DNA from: DASSUW01 sp963789005
GTDB taxonomy: Bacteria; Actinomycetota; Thermoleophilia; Solirubrobacterales; Solirubrobacteraceae
Length of the DNA stretch: 64,000 nucleotides
Assembly: GCA_963789005.1 (NCBI GenBank)
Contig: CAWBIZ010000005.1
Coordinates: 124,001 to 188,000, forward strand
Direction: 5' to 3'
Shown: positions 44,171-52,682 of the stretch, one piece after another
How the letters are laid out: each line of letters begins with the position of its first letter
How positions within the stretch are numbered: the first letter of the stretch is position 1
Notes under the pieces: model-generated
Told to the model about the DNA's origin: nothing
What the model saw: only the letters and a program-made list of their open reading frames with translations
Databases searched by the model: none
Made by a program: the position numbers and the translations under genes

Positions 44171-45120
44171 TCGAGGCGATCACCCGCTCGCTCACCGGGC
44201 TCAACCGGTACCCCGATCCCACCAACGCGGCCCTGCGCCGCAAGCTGGCCGACCGCCACGGCGTGCCCGCCGGCCGGATCGCGATCGGCAACGGCTCGTG
44301 CGACGTCCTGCTCGCCGCCGGCGACGCGCTGCTGGAGCCGGGAGCCGAGCTCGTCTACGCCTGGCCGTCGTTCTCGGTCTACCCGCACCTGGCCGCCGCG
44401 TCGGGAGCGCGGGCGATCGAGGTCCCCGTGGACGCCGAGCACAAGCACGACCTCGAGGCGATGCGGCGCGAGATCACCGTCTCGACCCGCCTGGCGATCG
44501 TCTGCAACCCCAACAACCCCACCTCGACGGCGCTGCCGTTCGACGAGATCGCCGCCTTCGTGGCCGACGTCCCGCGCCACGTGTGCGTGATCCTCGACGA
44601 GGCGTACTGCGAGTTCAACGTGCTCCAGGATCCCGAGGAGTCCGTCGACCTGCTCGACCGCCATCCCAACCTCGTCCTCCTGCGCACGTTCTCGAAGATC
44701 TACGGGCTGTGCGGGCTGCGGGTCGGCTACGGGCTGTGCGGCTCGGAGGAGTTCCGCACCGCCGTCGACCAGGTGCGCCAGCCGTTCTTCTGCAACGCCG
44801 CCGCCCAGGCCGCCGCGCTCGAGGCGCTCAACCACCAGGACGAGGTCGTCCGCCGCGTGGAGCGCAACCTCGCGGAGCGGATCGGGCTCGAGGACGGCCT
44901 GCGCGAGCTCGGCATCGAGCCCGCGTCCTCGCAGGCCAACTTCGTCTGGTTCGACCTCGGGGACGGCCGCGAGGAGGGCGAGGTCATGCAGGGCCTCGCC
45001 CAACGCGGCGTGCTCGTGCGCGCGGGAGCGTCGCTCGGCCGCGAGGGCGCGCTGCGGGTCACCGTCGGCACGCAGGCCGAGAACGAGCGCTTCCTCGAAG
45101 CGCTCGGCGCGCTGCTGTAG
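44041..45120 (+). CDS. hisC: Histidinol-phosphate / aromatic aminotransferase
   Basis: 359 residues from ATG 44041, seven nt after TAACCT (44028-44033), which contains the aroH stop. PLP fold type I: KLASNESPYPPVPAV, RYPDPTNAALRRKLADRHGV, NPNNPTSTALPFDEI, ILDEAYCEFN, and RTFSKIYGLCGLRVGYG with K219 as the PLP lysine. Adjacent aroH and the aro/tyr genes suggest it may transaminate phenylpyruvate or hydroxyphenylpyruvate besides or instead of histidinol phosphate. Confidence 0.9.
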   Translation: MALEFASKLRRIPVYPAADGYASEGPIAKLASNESPYPPVPAVIEAITRSLTGLNRYPDPTNAALRRKLADRHGVPAGRIAIGNGSCDVLLAAGDALLEPGAELVYAWPSFSVYPHLAAASGARAIEVPVDAEHKHDLEAMRREITVSTRLAIVCNPNNPTSTALPFDEIAAFVADVPRHVCVILDEAYCEFNVLQDPEESVDLLDRHPNLVLLRTFSKIYGLCGLRVGYGLCGSEEFRTAVDQVRQPFFCNAAAQAAALEALNHQDEVVRRVERNLAERIGLEDGLRELGIEPASSQANFVWFDLGDGREEGEVMQGLAQRGVLVRAGASLGREGALRVTVGTQAENERFLEALGALL

Positions 45121-45136
45121 CGACGGCCTCCGCGCG

Positions 45137-45345
45137 AACGTCAACGGCGGCGGGGTAGGGGAGAGGGGAGCCGTCGCGGCGGCGAGGGTGCATTTCGTCA
45201 ACCGCAGACCGATCTCGCCGGCGCCGTTGACGTTACGCACCCACACGGTGCGCTTCGTCAACGCGATGCCCGAGCCGCCCGCGAGGTTGACGTAATGCAC
45301 CCCCGCCGGCACCCTCGACCCCCTTACCCAGCCGCCGTTGACGTT
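45137..45345. repeat. Palindromic intergenic element 2
   Basis: Outer arms AACGTCAACGGCGGC (45137-45151) and GCCGCCGTTGACGTT (45331-45345) are perfect. Inside are two hairpin units: GGTGCATTTCGTCAAC (45187-45202), 23 nt, GTTGACGTTACGCACC (45226-45241); a 5-nt linker; GGTGCGCTTCGTCAAC (45247-45262), 23 nt, GTTGACGTAATGCACC (45286-45301). Same geometry as element 3. It fills the gap between hisC and the VOC gene. Confidence 0.8.
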
Positions 45346-45386
45346 CCCGCGGAGACGTGCCGCGCGCCCGGAGTAGCCTCGACGCC

Positions 45387-45758
45387 ATGGTCATCCCCAC
45401 GCTTCGCTACCAGGACGCCAAGGGCGCGATCGACTTCCTCGAAAGCGCGTTCGGCTTCGAGCGCAAGGCCGTCATGGAGAACGAGGACGGCACGATCGGC
45501 CACGCCGAGCTCACGCACGGCCGCGGCATGGTCATGATCGGCTCCGCCGGACTCGGCGATCCGCAGTTCGACACCGGGCACGCGTCGATCTACGTCGTCG
45601 TCGCCGATCCCGACGCGCTGCACGACCGCGCCCGCGCCGCCGGCGCCGACATCGCCCGCGAGCTGGCGGACATGGACTACGGCTCGCGCGAGTTCAGCGC
45701 CCGCGATCCCGAGGGCAACGTCTGGACGTTCGGCACGTACGACCCGTTCGCGGCCTGA
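45387..45758 (+). CDS. VOC/glyoxalase-fold protein (PhnB-like)
   Basis: 123 residues from ATG 45387, seven nt after TAGCCT (45374-45379). TLRYQDAKGAIDFLESAFGFERKAVMENEDGTIGHAEL, ASIYVVVADPDALHDRARAAGADI and FSARDPEGNVWTFGTYDPF are typical of the PhnB-like branch. Function unknown. Its last 82 bp overlap the VKOR gene on the other strand. Confidence 0.85.
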   Translation: MVIPTLRYQDAKGAIDFLESAFGFERKAVMENEDGTIGHAELTHGRGMVMIGSAGLGDPQFDTGHASIYVVVADPDALHDRARAAGADIARELADMDYGSREFSARDPEGNVWTFGTYDPFAA

Positions 45759-46144
45759 GGGCGCAGCATCCGTGCGACGGTGAGCGCGGCCAGCAGCGCC
45801 GTGCACACCGCCGAGCCGACGCACCAGATGCAGATCGCCCGTAGGACCCCGACCTCGACGTAGGTGAGCCAGGCCGAGAAGCCGAGGCCGACGAGCGAGA
45901 GGAACGCGGCCGCCGTGCGCCACGCCTCGCCGTCGCGCACCAGCGCGGCAACGACGGCGAGGTACCCGGCGAGGCCGAGCACGGCGACGGGCACCCCCGC
46001 GAGCGCGGCGTAGTCCGACTGCTGGACGGCGGCACAGCCGTCCGCGACGGCGCACACCGGCGTGCCGCCGGTGTAGTGGACCACGGTCAGATAGCCCGCG
46101 ATGCCGAGGCCGGCCAGCGCGACGCCGATCGCGGCCGCCCTCAT
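45677..46144 (-). CDS. VKOR-family thiol oxidase
   Basis: 155 residues from ATG 46144. Four to five spans. The active-site CxxC is in RAICIWCVGSA; the loop cysteines and Ser are in PVCAVADGCAAVQQSDYAALAGVPVAVLGL. Bacterial VKOR passes electrons from DsbA to quinone. Coupled to the DsbA gene by an ATGA overlap. The C-terminal tail (from RPQAANGSY) lies opposite the VOC gene and may be an extension without function. Confidence 0.9.
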   Translation of the reverse strand: MRAAAIGVALAGLGIAGYLTVVHYTGGTPVCAVADGCAAVQQSDYAALAGVPVAVLGLAGYLAVVAALVRDGEAWRTAAAFLSLVGLGFSAWLTYVEVGVLRAICIWCVGSAVCTALLAALTVARMLRPQAANGSYVPNVQTLPSGSRALNSREP

Positions 46145-46857
46145 CGCGCGGCCTCGCGAGCGAGCTCGGCCTGGACGGCGGCGGCGTCGAGCGGGCTCGC
46201 CGCGAGCAGGCGCGCGGGCCCGTCGCCGCGCTGCACCGTCAGCGTCGGCGTGCCGGCGACGCCGAGGCGCGCCGCATCCGCGTTCGCGCGCTCCAGCCGG
46301 CGGGAGGCGAACGCCGAGTCCGCCTGGCCGAGCGCCGCGCCGGCGTCGACGCCCGCCGCGCGAGAGACGTCGTGCAGGAAGTCGTCGGTCACGTAGCCCG
46401 AGTTCTCGATCCCCTGGCGGGCGTAGAACGCCTCGAGGAAGGCCCACAGCCGGCCTTGGCGCTCGGCGCCCGCGGCGACCCGCGCGGCGCGCTCGGAGTC
46501 CGGGCCGAGGAAGTGCAGCGTGCGGACCGCGAGCTTGACCCTGCCGGAGCGCACCTCGTCGCGGATCAGCGCCGGGAGCGTGCTCTCGGCCGCGCGAGCG
46601 CACACCGGGCACTGCAGGTCGACGTACTCGGTGACGGTCAGGGGCGCGTCCGGGTCGCCGAGCACCCCGCCGCGCTCCGGGATCCCGGCGAGCAGCGAGC
46701 TCGTGGTGGCGGGCGGCGCGGGCCTGGCGCCGCCGCTGCTCGAGACGGCGACGGCCGCGATGACGACGACGGCGGCAGCAGCGATGACGGCGTAGAGGCG
46801 GGGGGGCGGACTCGGTGGTGGTGGTGGGGAGGGGGGGGGGGGAGGGGGCTTGGACAT
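46141..46857 (-). CDS. Membrane-anchored DsbA-like thiol:disulfide oxidoreductase
   Basis: 238 residues from ATG 46857 with ribosome site AAGGAG. A proline/serine run (residues 4-19, encoded by a G-tract on the plus strand) precedes a membrane anchor (YAVIAAAAVVVIAAVAV). The thioredoxin fold has VTEYVDLQCPVCARAAE (C-P-V-C) and the cis-Pro segment GVAGTPTLTV. Forms disulfides in exported proteins and is re-oxidised by the co-encoded VKOR. Confidence 0.9.
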   Translation of the reverse strand: MSKPPPPPPSPPPPPSPPPRLYAVIAAAAVVVIAAVAVSSSGGARPAPPATTSSLLAGIPERGGVLGDPDAPLTVTEYVDLQCPVCARAAESTLPALIRDEVRSGRVKLAVRTLHFLGPDSERAARVAAGAERQGRLWAFLEAFYARQGIENSGYVTDDFLHDVSRAAGVDAGAALGQADSAFASRRLERANADAARLGVAGTPTLTVQRGDGPARLLAASPLDAAAVQAELAREAAR

Positions 46858-46943
46858 GGTGCTCCTTGAAGATGCGTTGACGAAACGGGCACGCGGCGGT
46901 GGCGTGCGGGTGGCAGGGCGCGCCTATGCGGCGCGCGGCTTCG

Positions 46944-47537
46944 TCAGGAGCTGGGCGGGGCGCGCTCGGCCGTGGCCGGGCTTCGCGGCGCGGTGATGGC
47001 GCGGACCGGGAGCGGCGGAAGGCCGGGCTCTGCGGCCCACGCGAATGCGATCCGCGGGGCGGTGGGCCGCAGGTCGCGGACGAGCGCGGCGGCCGCGGGA
47101 GCGACCCGCAGCGCGAGCGCGATCACGCCGCCCGAGGCGGCACAGAGCGCGGCGAGCTCGAGCCACCCGCCGCCGAGCGCGGCGGCGTCGCCGGTGGCGC
47201 CGACGAGCAGCGCCTCGCCGCCCACCGCCGCGCCGACCCCGAGGCTGCCGGTCAGCCATAGCCGCGCGAGCGGCAGCGGCCGGTCGCGCACGGCGCCGCG
47301 GCCGAACCGGGCGACGCCGAGTGCGAGCGCGAGCGAGTAGACGGCGACCAGCACGATCGCGGCCGGCCCGAGCCAGCCGCGTCCGGCGGCCTCCAGGCAC
47401 GTCTGCGCCTGCGAGCCGCACGCGAACGTCGCTCGCGCGGAGTCGACCAGCACCGCCAGCAGCGGCACCAGCACGAGCGCGCGAAGGGTGGGCGGGGCGC
47501 GGTGCATCGCCTTCACGAAGATACTCGGCACACCCAT
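46944..47537 (-). CDS. Four-span membrane protein of unknown function near the DsbA-VKOR pair
   Basis: 197 residues from ATG 47537, with GGAGG five nt upstream. Four hydrophobic segments (TLRALVLVPLLAVLV; GPAAIVLVAVYSLALALGV; WLTGSLGVGAAVGGEALLVG; LELAALCAASGGVIALALRV). The first outer loop has two cysteines (FACGSQAQTC), which the downstream DsbA-VKOR system might oxidise. The C-terminus is Pro/Arg-rich. No family is recognised. Confidence 0.65.
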   Translation of the reverse strand: MGVPSIFVKAMHRAPPTLRALVLVPLLAVLVDSARATFACGSQAQTCLEAAGRGWLGPAAIVLVAVYSLALALGVARFGRGAVRDRPLPLARLWLTGSLGVGAAVGGEALLVGATGDAAALGGGWLELAALCAASGGVIALALRVAPAAAALVRDLRPTAPRIAFAWAAEPGLPPLPVRAITAPRSPATAERAPPSS

Positions 47538-47566
47538 TTGCCTCCGATCACGCCCGCTGCTACAAC
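47538..47566 (+). promoter_or_regulatory. Promoter of the aroF leader
   Basis: TTGCCT (47538-47543), 17-nt spacer, TACAAC (47561-47566). The leader-peptide ATG is ten nt after the -10, so the message would be leaderless or nearly so. Confidence 0.6.
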
Positions 47567-47576
47567 TCCTCGTCCG

Positions 47577-47660
47577 ATGGCCGACCGCCCTGCATCGCGC
47601 GCTCTTCCGCAGGCCGCTCGCGCCTATCGCTTCTCCTACCGCGTCTGGCGATTTAGCTAG
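47577..47660 (+). CDS. Putative aromatic leader peptide of aroF (27 residues)
   Basis: ATG 47577 to TAG 47658-47660. The peptide begins MADRPASRALPQ and ends AYRFSYRVWRFS: Tyr17, Phe19, Tyr21, Trp24 and Phe26 put five aromatic codons in the last eleven. That is the classic make-up of an attenuator peptide where ribosome stalling senses charged aromatic tRNAs. It lies between a good promoter and aroF, and its stop codon touches the first hairpin strand. No such leader is documented to my knowledge for this group. Confidence 0.65.
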   Translation: MADRPASRALPQAARAYRFSYRVWRFS

Positions 47661-47745
47661 GCGCTCGGCCGGTGCGCTCGACGCGCCGTCCTTTGATCGG
47701 ACCCTCTCGGGCCGAGCGCCGCACCGGCGAGTCGTGCGTACCCTC
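47660..47745 (+). promoter_or_regulatory. Putative attenuator: alternative hairpins before aroF
   Basis: GGCGCTCGGCC (47660-47670) pairs perfectly with GGCCGAGCGCC (47710-47720). CCGGTGCG (47669-47676) can instead pair with CGCACCGG (47720-47727). The CGCAC at 47720-47724 can also pair with the GTGCG near 47734-47738, which is followed by TACCCTCTTT, a terminator-like end. A ribosome stalled on the leader would cover the 47660 strand and change the choice. Confidence 0.55.
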
Positions 47746-47771
47746 TTTGAAGACCTAGGAGAAGCAACCAG

Positions 47772-48806
<1,035 letters not shown>

Positions 48807-48825
48807 GGGGCCGGAGAAGCAGTGG

Positions 48826-48945
48826 ATGCGCGTGGATACTTTTCAGGATCGTTACTTAAACTTTCGAAAATTTTGGAAGGATTTTTTTTGGGTATGGGTG
48901 ATGTTTGGCTTGGTATAAGAGTGGGTGGGTGGGATATCAGCGGCG
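48826..48945. other. AT-rich patch between aroF and tyrA
   Basis: About 120 nt with long A/T runs (T8 near 48882, AAAATTTT near 48868) in a genome otherwise near 72 percent G+C. TATAAG near 48914 could be a -10 for tyrA. The patch sits where frameshifts begin, so an assembly or read-end artefact is an equal possibility. Confidence 0.5.
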
Positions 48946-48963
48946 GACGCGTGGGCCGACCTG

Positions 48964-50048
48964 ATGGGTGACGGCCCACGCCTGGCCGTCGTCGGCGTGG
49001 GCCTGATCGGCGGCTCGGTCGGCCTGGCCGCGCGCGAGCGGCTGGGCGCTCACGTGCGGGGCTTCGACCCCGGCGACGGGGTGCTCGCCGCCGCGGTCGA
49101 GCGCGGCGCGGTGAGCGAGGCGTGCGGCTCCCTCGACGCGGCCCTGGACGGCGCCGAGGCGGCGTTCGTGGCCTCCCCGGTGGGCGACCTGCCGGCCACC
49201 GTGCGCGAGGTGCTGGACGCGGCGGGGGAGGACTGCGTCGTCACCGACGTGGGCTCGACGAAGCGCTCGGTGGTGGCGGCCGTCGACGATCCGCGCTTCA
49301 TCGGCGGCCACCCGCTGGCCGGCGCCGAGACCGCGGGCGTCGCCCACGCCCGGCCGGACCTGTTCGACGGCGCCACCTGGTACCTGACGCCCACCGAGCG
49401 CACCGGCGGGATGCTCTACGAGCGCCTGCACCGGCTGCTCAAGGACCTCGGCGCGCGCCCCGCGGCGCTCGACGCCGACACCCACGACGCGCTGCTCGCG
49501 ACCGTCTCCCACCTCCCGCACGTGCTGGCCAACGTGCTCGTGGCGCGCGCGGCGCGCGTGCTCTCCGACGAGGGCGAGCGGCTCCCGGCCACCGGCCCCT
49601 CGTTCCGCGACGCCACGCGCGTGGCGGGGGCCAACACGGCGATCTGGCGCGACATCTACCTCGCCAACGCCGACGCGCTGGTGGACGCCATCGACGACAC
49701 CGTGAGCCGCCTGACCGAGGTCCGCGGTGCGCTCGCGGCCCGCGACGGCGACGCGGTGGCGGCCTGGAACGAGGGCGCCCGGGAGGAGCGCCGGCGCCTG
49801 CTCGAGGCCGACCTCGCGGGCGGCGACGTGCACGAGCTGCGCGTCGCCGTGCCCAACCGGCCGGGCGTCGTGGCCGAGGTCGCGCTGGCGCTCGGGCGCG
49901 CGGGCGTCAACATCCTCGACATGGCGCTGTACCCGGCCGCCGGACATGTCGTCCGGGCACGATCGCGCTGTGGGTCGCCGGCGAGCGGCAGGCGAGCGAG
50001 GCGCAGGCGCTCGTCGAGGCCCTCGGGCTCACGGTGGCGCGCCCGTGA
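48964..50048 (+). CDS. tyrA: Prephenate dehydrogenase with ACT domain, two indels near the end
   Basis: From ATG 48964; GTG 48925 is possible. NAD-binding start LAVVGVGLIGGSVGLAAR, VVTDVGSTKRSVV, GGHPLAGAETAGVAHARPDLFDGATWYLTP, ATVSHLPHVLANVL and a C-terminal ACT domain (ELRVAVPNRPGVVAEVALALG) for tyrosine feedback. Extra bases at about 49943 and 49960 shift the frame; correcting both restores MALYPAADMSSGTIALWVAG and the ending EALGLTVARP. The stop overlaps the aroA start (GTGA). Confidence 0.88.
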
Positions 50049-51346
50049 ACGTGCGCTTCGCGCCCGGCGGGCCGCTGCGCGGGACGCTCGCTGCGCCGCC
50101 GGACAAGTCGCTCTCCCACCGCGCGGCGCTGCTGGCGGCCATGAGCGACGAGCCCGTGCGCGTCACCGGCTACCTCGACGCCGCCGACACGAACTCGACG
50201 CTCGCCGCCGTGCAGACGCTCGGCGCGCTCGTCGAGCGGCGCCCCGACGCGCTCGTCATCCGGGGCGCCGGCCTGCGCGCCGCCGCCCCGGCGAGCGAGC
50301 CGATCGACGTCGGCAACGCGGGCACGCTGATGCGGCTGCTGCCCGGCTGGCTGGCGGGGCAGGAGGGCGGGCGCTGGACGCTCGACGGCGACGCGTCGAT
50401 CCGCCGCCGCCCCGTCGACCGCGTGGCGGCGCCGCTGGCGCTGATGGGGGCCCGGATCGACGCCACGGAGGACCGCTATCCGCCGTTCACGGTGACCGGC
50501 AGCCCGCTCAGCGGGATCGAGTACGCGCTCCCGGTCGCCTCAGCGCAGGTCAAGTCGTGCGTCCTGCTCGCCGGGCTGCTGGCGTCAGGGCCGACGACGG
50601 TGGTGGAGCCCGAGCCCAGCCGCGACCACACCGAGCGCATGCTGGCCGGCGCCGGCGTTCGGATCGTGCGCGAGGGCGCGCGCGTGACGGTCTCCCCCCA
50701 GGACGAGCTCGAGCTCGGCGCCATTCACGTGCCGGGCGACCCGTCGTCGGCCGCCTTCCACGCCGCCGCCGCCGTGCTCGTGCCGCGCTCGCGGATCGTG
50801 ATCGAGGGCATGGGCGCGAACTGGACCCGCACGGGGTTCTTCCAGATCCTCCGGCGCATGGGCGGCGTCGTCGTCGGGCCGCTCGAGGAGCCCGGCGGCG
50901 ACCTGGCGCCGGGGGAGCCCGTGTGCGAGCTCGACGTCGCGCACGGGCCGCTGGTCGGCGCCGGCGTCGAGCCGGGGGAGGTGCCGGTGGCGATCGACGA
51001 GCTGCCGCTCGTGGCACTGCTCGGCTGCTTCGCCGAAGGGCAGACGGTCGTGCGCGGCGCGGCCGAGCTGCGGCTCAAGGAGTCCGACCGCATCGCCACC
51101 GTCGTCGAGGGCCTGCGCGGGCTCGGCGGGCGGCTCGAGGCGACCGCCGACGGCTTCGTGGTCGAGGGCACCGGCGGCCTGCGGGGCGGTGTCCTGCACG
51201 CCCACGGCGACCACCGGCTGGCGATGCTCGGCGCGGTCGCGGGCCTCGCGTCCCGCGAGGGCGTCGAGGTCGTCGGCATGGAGGCGGCCGCGGTCTCCTA
51301 CCCCGGCTTCGAGGCCGATCTCGCGCGCCCGCGGCTGCGCTCGTAA
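50045..51346 (+). CDS. aroA: EPSP synthase (3-phosphoshikimate 1-carboxyvinyltransferase)
   Basis: 433 residues, intact, from GTG 50045. Signature segments LAAPPDKSLSHRAALLAAMS, IDVGNAGTLMRLLPGWLAG, GDASIRRRPVDR, SAQVKSCVLLAGLLASG, SRDHTERML, VPGDPSSAAFHAAAAVLV, AELRLKESDRIATV and DHRLAMLGAVAGLAS. Sixth shikimate step. Its TAA stop is the first half of the cmk -10-like box. Confidence 0.96.
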   Translation: MNVRFAPGGPLRGTLAAPPDKSLSHRAALLAAMSDEPVRVTGYLDAADTNSTLAAVQTLGALVERRPDALVIRGAGLRAAAPASEPIDVGNAGTLMRLLPGWLAGQEGGRWTLDGDASIRRRPVDRVAAPLALMGARIDATEDRYPPFTVTGSPLSGIEYALPVASAQVKSCVLLAGLLASGPTTVVEPEPSRDHTERMLAGAGVRIVREGARVTVSPQDELELGAIHVPGDPSSAAFHAAAAVLVPRSRIVIEGMGANWTRTGFFQILRRMGGVVVGPLEEPGGDLAPGEPVCELDVAHGPLVGAGVEPGEVPVAIDELPLVALLGCFAEGQTVVRGAAELRLKESDRIATVVEGLRGLGGRLEATADGFVVEGTGGLRGGVLHAHGDHRLAMLGAVAGLASREGVEVVGMEAAAVSYPGFEADLARPRLRS

Positions 51347-51357
51347 GCTGCCCCGCC

Positions 51358-51981
51358 ATGGTGATCGCCATCGACGGTCCCGCGGGTGCGGGCAAGTCCA
51401 CGGTCTCGCGTGCCGTCGCGCGTGAGCTGGGCTTCACGTACCTCGACACCGGGGCGATGTACCGCGCCGTCGGCCTCGCGGCGAGCGAGAGCGACGAGCC
51501 CGCTGCGCAGGTGGCCGAGCGGATCGAGATCGAAGTCGGCGACCGCGTGCGGATCGACGGCCGCGACGTGACCGAGGCGATCCGCACGCCCGAGGTCTCC
51601 GAGGCCGCATCCCGGGTGGCCGCCGACCTCGGCGTGCGCGCGGCGCTCGTGGCCAAGCAGCAGGCGCTGATGGCCGAGGGCGACTGGGTCGCCGAGGGCC
51701 GCGACGTCGCCACCGTCGTCGTTCCCGACGCCGCCGTCAAGGTGTTCCTCACCGCCGAGCCCGGCGAGCGCGCGCGCCGGCGGGCAGCCGAGCTGGGCGC
51801 CGACCCGCAGCAGGTCGCGCGCGAGCACGCGCTGCGCGATCAGCGAGACGCCTCCGCCGAACGCACCGTGCACGAGCCCGCCCCCGACGCCACGCCCGTC
51901 GACACCACCGGCCTCTCGCTCGACGAGGTGGTGGCTCAGATCGTCACGCTCGCCGTCGAGGCGCGCGAGATCGGCGCGTAG
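51358..51981 (+). CDS. cmk: Cytidylate kinase
   Basis: 207 residues from ATG 51358, eight nt after TAAGCT (51344-51349). P-loop IDGPAGAGKSTVSRAVA, LDTGAMYRAVGLAA, the CMP-site segment IRTPEVSEAASRVAA, VAEGRDVATVVVPDA and RDQRDASAERTV. Phosphorylates CMP/dCMP. It commonly follows aroA and precedes der, as here. Confidence 0.95.
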   Translation: MVIAIDGPAGAGKSTVSRAVARELGFTYLDTGAMYRAVGLAASESDEPAAQVAERIEIEVGDRVRIDGRDVTEAIRTPEVSEAASRVAADLGVRAALVAKQQALMAEGDWVAEGRDVATVVVPDAAVKVFLTAEPGERARRRAAELGADPQQVAREHALRDQRDASAERTVHEPAPDATPVDTTGLSLDEVVAQIVTLAVEAREIGA

Positions 51982-52006
51982 GGGCGGCGCGTCCTTGCGC
52001 CGCCCC
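51981..52006. terminator. Bidirectional terminator after cmk
   Basis: GGGGCGGCGC (51981-51990) and GCGCCGCCCC (51997-52006) form a perfect 10-bp stem with loop GTCCTT, between convergent genes. Confidence 0.7.
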
Positions 52007-52014
52007 GGGGCGTC

Positions 52015-52569
52015 CTAGGAGTCCTCCTCCTCGGAGTTCTCGCGCGCGGTCTTCGACACGCACTTGCCGAACGCGTTCTTCTTGTTCGCGTTCGTTCCCC
52101 ACTTGGTGGCGAACGGCTCGCGGCCGATCTCGTCGCGCTCGGCCGCGCACTCGCGGGCGGCGTGCTTGCGCTCGGTGGCCTCCTCGGCGTCCGCCTCGTC
52201 CATCTCGGCCTCTTCGGCCTTGGCCTTGGAGGAGACGCACTTGCCGTACGCGTTCCTCTTGTTCGCGTTGGTGCCGTACTTCTCGGCGAACGCCTCCCGA
52301 TCGAGCTTGCGCTCGGCCTTGCACTCGTGGGCGGCGTTCTTGCGGGCCTCCTTCCCCTCGCTCGCCTCTTCGGCGGTGGTCCGGGTCACGCAGCGGCTCA
52401 TGCCGCCGTACCGGGCCTTGAACGCCTCGCGAGTAGCGCTCGCCTTGCCGCGCTCGGTCTTGCATTCCGCCTTCGCGGCGCGGCGATCGGCATCATCCGA
52501 CTTCGCGGTCGCGCCCGCGGGTACCAGCAGTCCTACGATGAGCGCGACGGCTACGGTGGTCTTCTTCAT
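52015..52569 (-). CDS. Secreted protein with three tandem Cys-containing repeats
   Basis: 184 residues. Signal peptide MKKTTVAVALIVGLLVPAGATA, then three repeats of about 45 residues with the pattern A-A-x-E-C-K-A-E-R...R-E-x-F-x-x-K-Y-G-T-N-A-N-K-x-N-A-x-G-K-C-V-S. Each has two cysteines about 30 residues apart, which may pair within a repeat. Repeat 1 is the most diverged (ARYGGMSRCV). Linkers are Glu/Ala-rich. No annotated family is recognised; a structural cell-surface role is a guess. Confidence 0.7.
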   Translation of the reverse strand: MKKTTVAVALIVGLLVPAGATAKSDDADRRAAKAECKTERGKASATREAFKARYGGMSRCVTRTTAEEASEGKEARKNAAHECKAERKLDREAFAEKYGTNANKRNAYGKCVSSKAKAEEAEMDEADAEEATERKHAARECAAERDEIGREPFATKWGTNANKKNAFGKCVSKTARENSEEEDS

Positions 52570-52682
52570 GCCAGTTAGAACGCGGCCGGTCAGATGAGGT
52601 TCGCAAGTGACGCCCTCCCGGGCGGCGTGCTCGGGAGCCGGCGCCTCCTCGCCTTGGGGGCGACGACGCGCTCGTCGCGCAG

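Noticed and set aside
46819..46852. Long G-tract as a possible G-quadruplex or phase-variable switch
   Set aside because: It encodes the poly-Pro start of DsbA in frame; length variation may be sequencing noise and nothing shows a switch.
48950..48967. Resemblance of the sequence before tyrA to a cDNA-cloning adaptor (CGGACGCGTGGG)
   Set aside because: Only partly matches and is readable as GC-rich coding or leader sequence; chance is likely, though the adjacent AT-rich patch keeps an artefact possible.
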